Assembly (NCBI GenBank): GCA_021773175.1
Contig: JAJFKO010000071.1
Span: 1 to 64,000, forward strand
Reading direction: 5' to 3'
DNA: 64,000 bases
Source of the DNA: Gammaproteobacteria bacterium
GTDB lineage: Bacteria > Pseudomonadota > Gammaproteobacteria > JAJFKO01
The notes beneath the pieces were generated by a model. The model did not search any database. It was not told the origin of the DNA and was given only the letters and a program-made list of their open reading frames with translations. Positions within the stretch are counted from its first letter, which is position 1, and each line of letters starts with the position of its first letter. Of this stretch, positions 56,710 through 64,000 are shown one piece after another. The position numbers and the translations under genes were made by a program.

Positions 56710-59061
56710 TCACCCAGGATGACCCGCAGCTACAGCTGCTGGTCGATAAGGAACACTAGGTAGGGCTCTGAGCTCACTCCTTCCTGCTCCAGGTACATAT
56801 GCAGGATGATCGTCTACTAGAGCAGCAGGATCCCGGAACATCATGGATAGTGGTGGTGGAGCTGAGGCTGGTCTTTTATCAGCAGGCACAAATGGCTGCT
56901 TTCTTGGAGGTTGTCGCCCCCCCTCATCTAAAGCAGCTAAAAGGTCTGCAGCACCCTGCCCCTGAGGCGATAACGGTCTTCTTTGTGTAAAAAGTGTATC
57001 AGCGACTGGAGCAGGTGCTTTCAAACGTTCTGGAACTGCGTCTACGCTATCTTTTTTAAATACAGCCTGTAAATATGCAGATGGATGGTAACGCTCAACA
57101 ATTGCCGTCGTTATCTCTTCTCTAAGCTCGTCCGCAGTTTTTGAAGAAATATGAAATAAACGATCACCTTGACCATTTTGACAAATAACTTCAGGTAAAA
57201 CATGCAGTGCTTCAACATCGCCATATTGGCCACTTAAACTGCGATTATAACCTTCAAAAATTGGCGACTCATCAAATGAGTGCATTGCAACGACATCAAG
57301 AGCACCATCATTAGAATAAGTTTCTTTTGCTATGGCAAACATCATGGCGTTGGCAAAGTGGATTAAGTCTTCCATTGACTTAATTGCTGCAAGATTTTGT
57401 AGCTTAGCATCTGAGCATGCTTGTATCTTTTCTGCTGACATATTTTCTAGTTGACGTCTAGCTACACCTATATTTGCTGGCATAACCTTAGCCCAAGCTC
57501 TTTTATGAACTGGATTAACATTATTTGCTATTAAGCGTGATAAAATATCATCGACTACCTCTATCTCTGTAGAAGAACCTTTAAGACCAGTATGCCTTCC
57601 AGCAAAATCGTAAATATCTCTTACACCGTCAGCATCGTATAAGTTATCAAATGGCGATGCGATGACGACATTGGCTTTATCGATATCATGAACATCACAT
57701 AAACTTTCCACAACTCTGCGATGAGCTTTGCTACGCTGCTCTACGGCCTCTATGTACTGCCTAAAACATGATATTGTGCCACCCGATGGAAACTTACCAT
57801 TTAAATGTAGTAATAAGCCTGACAGCTCATAACCAATAGTTGGTAGATGATACACAAGTTTAAAATCTGAGCTTCCTTTGAGCGACTTTGCCAATTTTAA
57901 TTGCTGCTCAAACTGAGCAAACATCGCTTTCTCATAAGGAGAAAACTTTGAGTCATGACAAACTTCAATCATAACTTCCTGGTCTAAATGAGTAACCAAG
58001 CTATGATCAATTAATGGTAATTCGCGACCGGATGTAGTCGGGCAAGATAACGCGTTCCCAAATAAACAATGCGCCATTACAAAACAAATATTGTTTTTTC
58101 TTTCACTCAAAGGCGTTGTTCTTTTTGCCCTCGCACTATATGCAACGTGTAGTACATCTGCTTGCGAAGATGTTGAAGATGATTCAGCTACTGTAGCAAC
58201 TTTGACATAGGCTCTGCCACGAAAACGTGCATCTAGTTTAGCCTCATCATCAGTAACTCTACCAGCACCGAGCATTACAGTGCTCAGTCTTATAGCTCTA
58301 GAGTAATCTTTATTACACTCCGAGCGTTTTTTAGAAAAGTTTCTAAGTCCTTTGATAAGATTTTCAAGTGCTTGTCTTTGGTTTTCCTGTTTTAAAAATG
58401 TTAAAACATCTTCATATGCAAGCTTGATCCGAAGCTTCGCAGCTGTTAATTCCGCTACGTAAAGCTCTTGTGCTCTCTCATTAGGAACCTGATGTTTTTT
58501 ACTTTGGTATTCGCTAAGTTTTTGTTGCAATGCTTCAAATTTTACTTGCCAGTGCTCGATATTACCTATTAGTTGCAACTGTAAAGCTGCAGTCGTCGAC
58601 TTTCTCGCTTCTAATGCATCAATGTCCTTCTGAACTGTTGCCTTTGCCTTCACTCCTGTCTTAGAACTAAGTAGACGAGCAGCTTCAAGCAAACGTTTGT
58701 CTACTGCCAGTGTTAAAGTACTAAAGGTTTCCATTAACACAGCTACAGCGTCGTTAGCTAATTTAACATAATCTATTTCTGTTTCCGCGCTTCCACCTCT
58801 TGGTGATGAACTAGCAGCCTCTCCGGAATGTGCATCTACCGCTGCTATCAAAGTTTCTAATGATGTTATAGCCTGCTTAACTTTGCCAGTATCAACAATA
58901 ATATCTTTCTGATGACCTAGTGTATGGCCATGAGATGTAAATGTTTTATCTTCTGCTGACTGAGGACGAGTTTCAGCTACCCCTTTTTGAGCATAAGGAT
59001 CATGAATGATGATAAAACCATTCTCTGATGTCCTAACTGTAGGTCTTTCGCTAGCGGCCAT
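56710..59061 (-). CDS. Effector-like protein with coiled-coil and Pro-rich ends, unrecognised
   Basis: 783 residues from the ATG at 59061; a TTG seven codons upstream is possible but neither start has a good ribosome site. Residues about 45-250 are helical with a coiled coil (FEALQQKLSEYQSKKHQ); the middle (about 310-640) is a mixed alpha/beta domain beginning NNICFVMAHCLFGN and with YHLPTIGYELSG; the last about 115 residues are Pro/Ala/Arg-rich and end in a DDHPAYVPGAGR stretch, a motif also present in the paralogues of 14324 and 18624. No known fold or catalytic motif could be assigned. The hybrid kinase follows in 12 bases. Confidence 0.65.
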   Translation of the reverse strand: MAASERPTVRTSENGFIIIHDPYAQKGVAETRPQSAEDKTFTSHGHTLGHQKDIIVDTGKVKQAITSLETLIAAVDAHSGEAASSSPRGGSAETEIDYVKLANDAVAVLMETFSTLTLAVDKRLLEAARLLSSKTGVKAKATVQKDIDALEARKSTTAALQLQLIGNIEHWQVKFEALQQKLSEYQSKKHQVPNERAQELYVAELTAAKLRIKLAYEDVLTFLKQENQRQALENLIKGLRNFSKKRSECNKDYSRAIRLSTVMLGAGRVTDDEAKLDARFRGRAYVKVATVAESSSTSSQADVLHVAYSARAKRTTPLSERKNNICFVMAHCLFGNALSCPTTSGRELPLIDHSLVTHLDQEVMIEVCHDSKFSPYEKAMFAQFEQQLKLAKSLKGSSDFKLVYHLPTIGYELSGLLLHLNGKFPSGGTISCFRQYIEAVEQRSKAHRRVVESLCDVHDIDKANVVIASPFDNLYDADGVRDIYDFAGRHTGLKGSSTEIEVVDDILSRLIANNVNPVHKRAWAKVMPANIGVARRQLENMSAEKIQACSDAKLQNLAAIKSMEDLIHFANAMMFAIAKETYSNDGALDVVAMHSFDESPIFEGYNRSLSGQYGDVEALHVLPEVICQNGQGDRLFHISSKTADELREEITTAIVERYHPSAYLQAVFKKDSVDAVPERLKAPAPVADTLFTQRRPLSPQGQGAADLLAALDEGGRQPPRKQPFVPADKRPASAPPPLSMMFRDPAALVDDHPAYVPGAGRSELRALPSVPYRPAAVAAGHPG

Positions 59062-59082
59062 GATTACATCTGACTCAGTCAA

Positions 59083-59595
59083 TTATTAATAAAGGAGGAT
59101 ACATTCCTCAATACATATGCCTAAGGCATAGGTACCCATTCAGTGGGTTATTTTCTCCCAGGAAAAGTTTTAATGCAATATGTAAAGTTAATTTGGGTAC
59201 TACTTTCTCTTTTTGGTCTATCCTGGCCGGGGTAATCATTTGAATAACATGGTTTTTATCAAGAAGCCATTACGATAATCAAGGTTGGAAAAGCATGCTG
59301 ACTATGAATATTTACACGAATTAGCGATCAAAAAAGGTTTATTTTTAACCTAACGATGATTCTTTTTTATCTACGCGCGCGATACGCGGAAATGTTTCAA
59401 GCTGAAGAATACTTAGACTTAGCAAAAGAACCCAACAGTTCGATAGGTAGGCTCAACCTTAAACTCATCACTTTCAATTAAAACTTTAGGATTCATATTT
59501 AGCAACTATTTATTTTTACAAGCTATTGTAGCTGCGCATCAATGATTTCATGAGCACGCGCTAATCGCAAACACACTAAACGAAATCTGAATTAT
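59083..59595. other. Non-coding gap with decayed coding fragments
   Basis: Includes two palindromes near the right-hand start of the 783-residue gene (TATGCCTAAGGCATA at 59116-59130 and ACCCA-N5-TGGGT at 59134-59148), a 41-codon reading frame at 59356-59481 on the plus strand (starting MILFYLRARYAEMFQAEEYL), a short upstream frame in the same direction ending KKGLFLT, and the rpoE fragment. The two short frames read as remnants of an older gene rather than live genes; neither has a clear ribosome site. Confidence 0.45.
59523..59575 (-). pseudogene. Decayed copy of the rpoE 3' end
   Basis: By hand alignment about 47 of 55 bases match 62261-62316 inside rpoE. Translated on the minus strand it gives LRLARAHEIIDAQLQ then a stop, against SRLARAREIVDGQLQ in RpoE. 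It lies on the far side of the 813-residue membrane protein gene, so that gene sits between the live rpoE and this copy. Confidence 0.8.
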
Positions 59596-62037
59596 TCAAC
59601 TGTGCGTTTTGCGAGTAACTCTACAAAAAACGTGTAAGACATTTCTAGAGTCATCTGAACCAGCAGTAGCATCAGCATGAACACTGTAACCTAAACAGCG
59701 TGTTTCACCAGCGCCACCTTCTGCTTTGATTCTAGATTTAACTGAGGTTCGTACCCGTGAGCCAGATAGATTAGGGATTAATCCTATTTTTGCTAATGCT
59801 AAGCCTTGTTTACTTTTACCTTTGCCCTTACCTTTACCTTTTACAAAAGCAGGTTCTTCTTCAACATTTTTCTTATGTGCCTTATATGCGCCTTCAACTG
59901 ATCCAAAATCAGCTTCAGCAACACGAAATAAACAGAAATGTCGTGCAGGGATAGTACTCCCTGTTCTTATACGTTTAACGTCTGAAGCTTCACTCTCACG
60001 AAACTCAACAGTTTCTCCATTATCTAATTGCCAACGTAGCACACGTGTCTGAGCTTGTTGCTGAACTTCTTGGCGCTGTTGACGACGCTTTTCTTTCTTT
60101 GCTCGAACTTCAACTGCAGGTGTATCAACACTAGGTGCAACGCTCGCTATAAAAACAGAAACAGAATCAGCAGCAGTACTCACTTGTTCTTCAGGTCTAC
60201 CAACCTCCGTAGCAACATCAGCAACCACTTTTGGGTCTTTAATAGGCTGCTTTGTTTGGTCATAGGCCCGCTTTAACCCTTGAGACCAATCTCTACACGC
60301 CCGCACCTCTTTTTCTGCAGATTGATATCCAGATAAACTAATCCGCAACATTTCAGTGCTATCAACATCAATATACTCTCTGAAAACCTCCAGTCCTGGA
60401 AATGCAGCTTCTAACTCAGCAAGCTCCATATCTTCAGGCACAATAAAATAAGCTGTTATAGTTGGCAAGTCTTGTTCATCACGTTCGTATTCAATGCTTA
60501 ATGCTAACTTGTCTTTCCCTGTGAGACTCGTGACAAGTATTTCTAATTGCTTTTGCAGTTTTTGAACTTCACTATAACGAACCAGATAGTTTTGTAAATA
60601 TTGGCTAGCCGCTTCCAATTTATTTCTCTTAAGAAACACATCAGCAGCAATAACAATAACACCTTGCTTGGCATTAAAATCAATAACAATATCGCCAAAA
60701 CGTTCCATGGTTTCTTTAATTATTTTTGTTAACTGATTTTTTCTTATACCGGACGCCACACTTTGACTTTTCACTTCTATAACAATAGTACTCGTTTCAA
60801 GAGTATCACCCTCATGTAACTCAACATCGAAATTACAGCCTTGTAAAAGCAATTCAAGCTGCTGATTTTTTGCTTGTAAATGTCGAGATAACATCATCCA
60901 ATAATATAAATTTACCGCCCCCGAAATAATTTCACCTAGGTAGGTTGACCCACCTATAAGTAAACTTAAGCTATATAGAAATAACTCTTTTTCTTCTGAG
61001 TAGTATAATGCAAATGCTATAGTGAATATCAACAAAGTAAAGCTTTGTGATGTTCGATGATAACGCTGTGCAACACGGTGTAAGCGCTCATGATGCTGCC
61101 TCAATGTTGTAAGAGCGTCTTGAGCTTCCAGTTGATTGAATAATGCAATTTCCTCAGCTGAATAATGCGGCAATCGCTGCTGACCTAAGCCCGACGGGAA
61201 CAATCTATTGGCTACTGGGCGTAGTACTAAATACTTCACAGGTAACAACAAAAACATGCTTACAATAGTGCCCATATATGCCATTTGTATCCCATGAGAA
61301 CTTTGAGCGATTCTCTCAGCAACTCGTGGTAACCTATCTTTAATATTCTCTAGCAACTCGTGAATGGTTCTCCCGCCAAGCATAACCACCATTGCGTATA
61401 ATTCTGCAAGCGATTGCGTTTCTCGGTATGTCTGCGCTAACTCAGCTGCATCACCAACAAAATAAAGTTCACGCATTAAAGCTACAAGTTTTTGACTAAG
61501 CTCGTCTAATAAAGCTCGGACTACAGGCTTCATGTCTGCTAATTGCGGCATTTCATCCATTGCTGACAGAGCACGAATAAGACAATGATCGCGTTGTTGC
61601 TCTTCAGCACAGACAACAGTTCCACGATATCCTTCGAATAACTTATTAAACATTGGATGAGCTTGCATTTCGTCGTCAAAAGCATCGGCAGCAGCTCTTA
61701 CCTTTGCTGCAAACTCTTGAGTATCTTGTTGTCCTTTCTCTCGAAAATGCTCTAACCATGAATCTGAGGCACTTTCCATGACAGGATTATATTTTGAAAA
61801 TAAAAATAAGGCTAAACTAAGCGTCATCATGCTAGTCATAAAAGCAACGGATACATTATTTATATCACGAACAGCTGACGCACTTTGTCGTTGCAATTGA
61901 TGCAATTGTCTTAACTGATGCGGAGTCGCTTTATATTGTTCTGATAAGCCCAATCCCGCATTTCCTGAAGAGTTAGCCCCTCCACCTGTCGATCCAGAAT
62001 CATCACCACCGCCCGTCTTTTTTTTGCGTTTTGCCAT
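59596..62037 (-). CDS. Large membrane protein, effector-like, unrecognised
   Basis: 813 residues from the ATG at 62037, preceded by TAGGTGA; an ATG 15 codons upstream lacks a ribosome site. N-terminus MAKRKKK then Gly/Ser-rich. Hydrophobic segments at about 62-82, 250-272, 331-347 and 351-380; between them a helical domain with HCLIRALSAMDEM. The C-terminal half (about 390-700) is soluble, mixed alpha/beta, followed by KGKGKGKGKSK (near 755) and a beta-rich end. No family recognised. It lies between rpoE and a copy of the rpoE 3' end, so it was probably acquired. Confidence 0.65.
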   Translation of the reverse strand: MAKRKKKTGGGDDSGSTGGGANSSGNAGLGLSEQYKATPHQLRQLHQLQRQSASAVRDINNVSVAFMTSMMTLSLALFLFSKYNPVMESASDSWLEHFREKGQQDTQEFAAKVRAAADAFDDEMQAHPMFNKLFEGYRGTVVCAEEQQRDHCLIRALSAMDEMPQLADMKPVVRALLDELSQKLVALMRELYFVGDAAELAQTYRETQSLAELYAMVVMLGGRTIHELLENIKDRLPRVAERIAQSSHGIQMAYMGTIVSMFLLLPVKYLVLRPVANRLFPSGLGQQRLPHYSAEEIALFNQLEAQDALTTLRQHHERLHRVAQRYHRTSQSFTLLIFTIAFALYYSEEKELFLYSLSLLIGGSTYLGEIISGAVNLYYWMMLSRHLQAKNQQLELLLQGCNFDVELHEGDTLETSTIVIEVKSQSVASGIRKNQLTKIIKETMERFGDIVIDFNAKQGVIVIAADVFLKRNKLEAASQYLQNYLVRYSEVQKLQKQLEILVTSLTGKDKLALSIEYERDEQDLPTITAYFIVPEDMELAELEAAFPGLEVFREYIDVDSTEMLRISLSGYQSAEKEVRACRDWSQGLKRAYDQTKQPIKDPKVVADVATEVGRPEEQVSTAADSVSVFIASVAPSVDTPAVEVRAKKEKRRQQRQEVQQQAQTRVLRWQLDNGETVEFRESEASDVKRIRTGSTIPARHFCLFRVAEADFGSVEGAYKAHKKNVEEEPAFVKGKGKGKGKSKQGLALAKIGLIPNLSGSRVRTSVKSRIKAEGGAGETRCLGYSVHADATAGSDDSRNVLHVFCRVTRKTHS

Positions 62038-62093
62038 ATTACAATCACCTAAACACTTATTTTCTACTTCTAGCAAAATCAAAAGGTCTTAAA

Positions 62094-62196
62094 GGATGGA
62101 GATTCGAACTCACAAAAAGACAAGTATTTGCCAAAACATGCTGGACAACATTCTACCACATATAAAAAGGGGAGCAAGCCTTAGGCTCCTCCATCC
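62094..62196 (-). other. tRNA-like structure, probably a remnant
   Basis: On the minus strand the ends GGATGGAG and CTCCATCC pair over 8 bases, with GAGTTCGAATCTC near the 3' end resembling a T-arm and TGGTAGAATG resembling a D-loop. The anticodon arm is imperfect and lacks U33, and the T stem is mispaired, so it is not a working tRNA. The rpoE terminator hairpin lies inside it. Confidence 0.35.
62165..62191 (-). terminator. Intrinsic terminator of rpoE
   Basis: On the minus strand GGAGC-CTAAGGCTT-GCTCC is followed by CCTTTTTATAT. It lies about 50 bases past the rpoE stop. Confidence 0.8.
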
Positions 62197-62238
62197 AAAA
62201 ACAGATAAAGAGTTGATATTCTAGGTAATTTTGAGCGG

Positions 62239-62829
62239 TTAGTGCTGTTCGCCCGACATAGCTACTTGTAGCTGCCCATCAACAATTTCGCGAGCACGCG
62301 CTAATCGTGAACGCACCGTACCAACGGGGCAATGCATCTGTTCAGCGATATCGTTATAACTCAGCCCCTGTATTTCTCTTAATACTAATGCTTCTTTTAA
62401 GTTATTAGGTAGTTTTTCAACACAAATTAATAAAGTTTCACCTAGCTCTGCACCTTGTAATAATTCTTCAGGCGAATTAATTTCATTTAAGCTTTTCGAC
62501 TCAGAATATCTTAATTCAGCATCTTCAATTTGAATGGTGTATTGATTCACCCCGGAACGCTCTGCAAGGTTTTGGTTAATCGTCGTGTTAACAGCAATAC
62601 GATATAACCACGTATAAAAACAACTTTTATGATTAAACTGCGGAAGCGCATTATATGCACGTAGAAATGTTTCTTGAGTAAGATCGAGGGTTTCATTCGG
62701 ACTAATAATATAACGACTAACAAGTTTAGCAATTCGATTTTGATACTTCAAAACCAAGCAATCAAATGCCATACGACTGCCATGTTGCGCTTTCTTTATT
62801 AGCTCATCATCTGTTCTTTGTATTGTCAT
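62239..62829 (-). CDS. rpoE: RNA polymerase sigma factor RpoE/AlgU
   Basis: 196 residues. Region 2 (DCLVLKYQNRIAKLVSRYI...DLTQETFLRAYNALPQF...FYTWLYRIAVNTTINQ) and region 4 (ALVLREIQGLSYNDIAEQMHCPVGTVRSRLARAR) are complete ECF sigma-E features. It serves envelope stress responses; no anti-sigma gene (rseA/mucA) follows here, where the accessory membrane gene lies instead. It starts 3 bases past the ygfX-like stop, so the two are coupled. Confidence 0.95.
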   Translation of the reverse strand: MTIQRTDDELIKKAQHGSRMAFDCLVLKYQNRIAKLVSRYIISPNETLDLTQETFLRAYNALPQFNHKSCFYTWLYRIAVNTTINQNLAERSGVNQYTIQIEDAELRYSESKSLNEINSPEELLQGAELGETLLICVEKLPNNLKEALVLREIQGLSYNDIAEQMHCPVGTVRSRLARAREIVDGQLQVAMSGEQH

Positions 62830-62832
62830 GGA

Positions 62833-63258
62833 CTAGCCTCCCTGCAACATCCACATTTTCATGTGTCGGTATTCATCATGACTAACACTATCGCGCATGA
62901 TGATAACCTTTTGTAATCTCCTCCTTCCCCAAATCTTAATACGTAAAATTAACAAGACATCACTAATATAATTTTCTCCTGCTAACTTCCCATATAATAT
63001 TTCCCCCGATTTTAATTGTATTCGCCATACATTATTTTCTTGTTGTTGTAGCTGCATAACCGACGTTGAAAAGCCTCTAAAGGCATACGATTTTGTAACG
63101 AGAAATCCTGCTAACAAAATCGCAAAAATCAAAATAAGGCTTATAACGCTCTCACCCCAAAGGTATATAACTAGAACTATTGCTGCTATATGTATTATTG
63201 GTAAGACTATGCTTAATACCAGGGACATCCTCAACTTAAGATTAGCATAATTTTTCAT
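62833..63258 (-). CDS. YgfX-like membrane protein
   Basis: 141 residues with two close membrane segments (about 13-33 and 38-56) followed by a soluble beta-rich part ending WMLQGG. Size, topology and position directly after sdhE match YgfX (also called CptA), a small inner-membrane partner whose role as a toxin or cytoskeleton inhibitor is debated. The sequence match is weak, so the call rests mostly on synteny. Confidence 0.72.
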   Translation of the reverse strand: MKNYANLKLRMSLVLSIVLPIIHIAAIVLVIYLWGESVISLILIFAILLAGFLVTKSYAFRGFSTSVMQLQQQENNVWRIQLKSGEILYGKLAGENYISDVLLILRIKIWGRRRLQKVIIMRDSVSHDEYRHMKMWMLQGG

Positions 63259-63352
63259 TTTGACACACTTTTGAACAAATGAGACTGGAAAGGCTTTAGT
63301 TAAAACCTTTTGGTTTTACTTAAGCTTGTTTAATCAGGTTTTATGTACGTTC

Positions 63353-63616
63353 TTAACTAATTAGGCTACTACGATAGGCTTTAATTAGGCTAATTAATTC
63401 TTGAAAAGCGACATTTTCTGACTGAGCACTGCCAATGAACCAAGAAAATAGATCTTGATCATGACAGTCGAGTAATTCTGCAAATGTCGCTTGCTGCTGT
63501 TCACTAAGTTCAGCAAATTTTGCCTCATAAAATGGTTCGAAGAACAGATCAAGCTCTAGCATTCCACGTCGACATTGCCAGCGCAGTCGTTGTTTATCAT
63601 CTTGCGTTAAAGCCAT
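63353..63616 (-). CDS. sdhE: FAD assembly factor SdhE
   Basis: 87 residues. RRGMLELDLFFEPFYEAKF is the SdhE/YgfY signature (RGxxE), followed by LLDCHDQDLFSWFIG. It promotes covalent FAD attachment to succinate dehydrogenase. It precedes the ygfX-like gene by about 95 bases. Confidence 0.95.
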   Translation of the reverse strand: MALTQDDKQRLRWQCRRGMLELDLFFEPFYEAKFAELSEQQQATFAELLDCHDQDLFSWFIGSAQSENVAFQELISLIKAYRSSLIS

Positions 63617-63645
63617 TTCTAATCCTTAATTTTAAAAACTAACTA

Positions 63646-64000
63646 TTAGTTTTTGATTGAAGGTACAGCGACGTCAACATCAATTTCCGCATCATAATCA
63701 ATATTTGCTAGACCAAAACCAAATAACTTATAAAACTCATCTCTATAGCCTTTGAGATCAGAGATTTGCTCAATGTTATCAGAGTTAACATCGAGCCACG
63801 CTTGCATAACTGCACTTTGTACATCGTCACGCATTTCCCAATCATCAATACGAATACGATCGACATCATCAGTTGCCATACCGTTAGGATTATATAAATG
63901 GTCTTGATATAGACGTGAAATTTGTTCGATACAACCTTCATGCAAATCTTTTTCTTTCATGGTTTTGTAGAGCAATGAAATATAAAGCGGTACCACAGGA
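63646..64000 (-). CDS. fabV: Enoyl-[ACP] reductase FabV, C-terminal part
   Basis: 118 residues are visible; the gene runs past the right edge. VVPLYISLLYKTMKEKDLHEGCIEQISRLY, RIRIDDWEMRDDVQ and GYRDEFYKLFGFGLANIDYDAEIDVD are the conserved FabV end. It reduces trans-2-enoyl chains in fatty acid synthesis. A GTG codon near the edge is internal. sdhE follows after about 30 bases. Confidence 0.94.
   Translation of the reverse strand, partial: PVVPLYISLLYKTMKEKDLHEGCIEQISRLYQDHLYNPNGMATDDVDRIRIDDWEMRDDVQSAVMQAWLDVNSDNIEQISDLKGYRDEFYKLFGFGLANIDYDAEIDVDVAVPSIKN

Noticed and set aside
57880..58120. Cyclodipeptide-synthase-like start (NNICFVMAHCLFGN) in the 783-residue protein
   Set aside because: Only a vague similarity to the start of that fold; later conserved tyrosine and glutamate motifs were not found.
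59086..59120. Plus-strand AAAGGAGG as the ribosome site of a gene starting at 59117
   Set aside because: The ATG is too far away and its frame stops after four codons.
62094..62196. Functional selenocysteine tRNA
   Set aside because: An 8-base acceptor stem is suggestive, but there is no UCA anticodon and the arms are mispaired.

Overview
The window is AT-rich gammaproteobacterial chromosome. Housekeeping blocks in classical order (dnaX-ybaB-recR; pilB-pilC-pilD-coaE-zapD; mutT next to secA; tRNA-fMet-rimP-nusA-infB-rbfA-truB-rpsO-pnp; fabV-sdhE-ygfX-rpoE) alternate with accessory genes for very large proteins of eukaryotic flavour: a SET domain with ankyrin repeats, nuclear-localisation-like basic clusters, a NACHT ATPase, and a possible mitochondrial presequence. 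Together with PmrA-type direct repeats this points to an intracellular member of the Legionellales/Coxiellaceae group. The basic clusters would suit a bacterium that acts on or in the host nucleus (for example Berkiella-like). The taxon is inferred; no marker in the window proves it.

Layout. 1-1570: tail of dnaX, then ybaB and recR. 1557-5102: a TetR gene, two palindromes, a TrmB-type regulator and an unusual FAD-oxidoreductase-like protein. 5152-14035: a lipoprotein, rhodanese, glutathione synthesis (gshA-gshB), fis, an inositol-phosphatase-family gene, a phosphotransferase, an hpnB-like glycosyltransferase and a DUF2177 membrane protein, with MITE-like palindromic repeats between them. 14208-20861: the first effector-like island, two paralogous proteins flanking a SET-ankyrin protein, with CTTAAK-N5-CTTAAG boxes ahead of the first two genes. 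20995-26487: tRNA-Thr, a type IV pilus cluster, coaE and zapD.

26547-35536: the second island, inserted between zapD and mutT-secA where yacG is usually found. It holds a 2103-residue protein (Gly-rich hydrophobic region, CE-clan-protease-like domain with the catalytic Cys changed to Ser, thioesterase, NACHT, ankyrin), a LuxR-type regulator and a helical ankyrin-like protein. The promoter regions of the two large genes share a palindrome. 35565-42774: mutT, secA, a secreted protein, a PldA-like phospholipase and a ThiXYZ-type ABC transporter. 42811-44940: an endonuclease/exonuclease/phosphatase-family protein with a Gly-rich membrane-inserting-looking tail.

45196-54780: an HD phosphohydrolase, then the pnp to tRNA-fMet translation/transcription operon, all on the minus strand. 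54886-62196: the third accessory stretch, with a hybrid histidine kinase downstream of an unrecognised 783-residue protein, and an 813-residue membrane protein lying between the rpoE gene and a decayed copy of the rpoE 3' end. 62239-64000: rpoE, ygfX, sdhE and the C-terminal part of fabV.

The core genes serve DNA repair, translation, secretion and pili. The accessory proteins look like secreted effectors, but no secretion apparatus is encoded here, so their export is inference.
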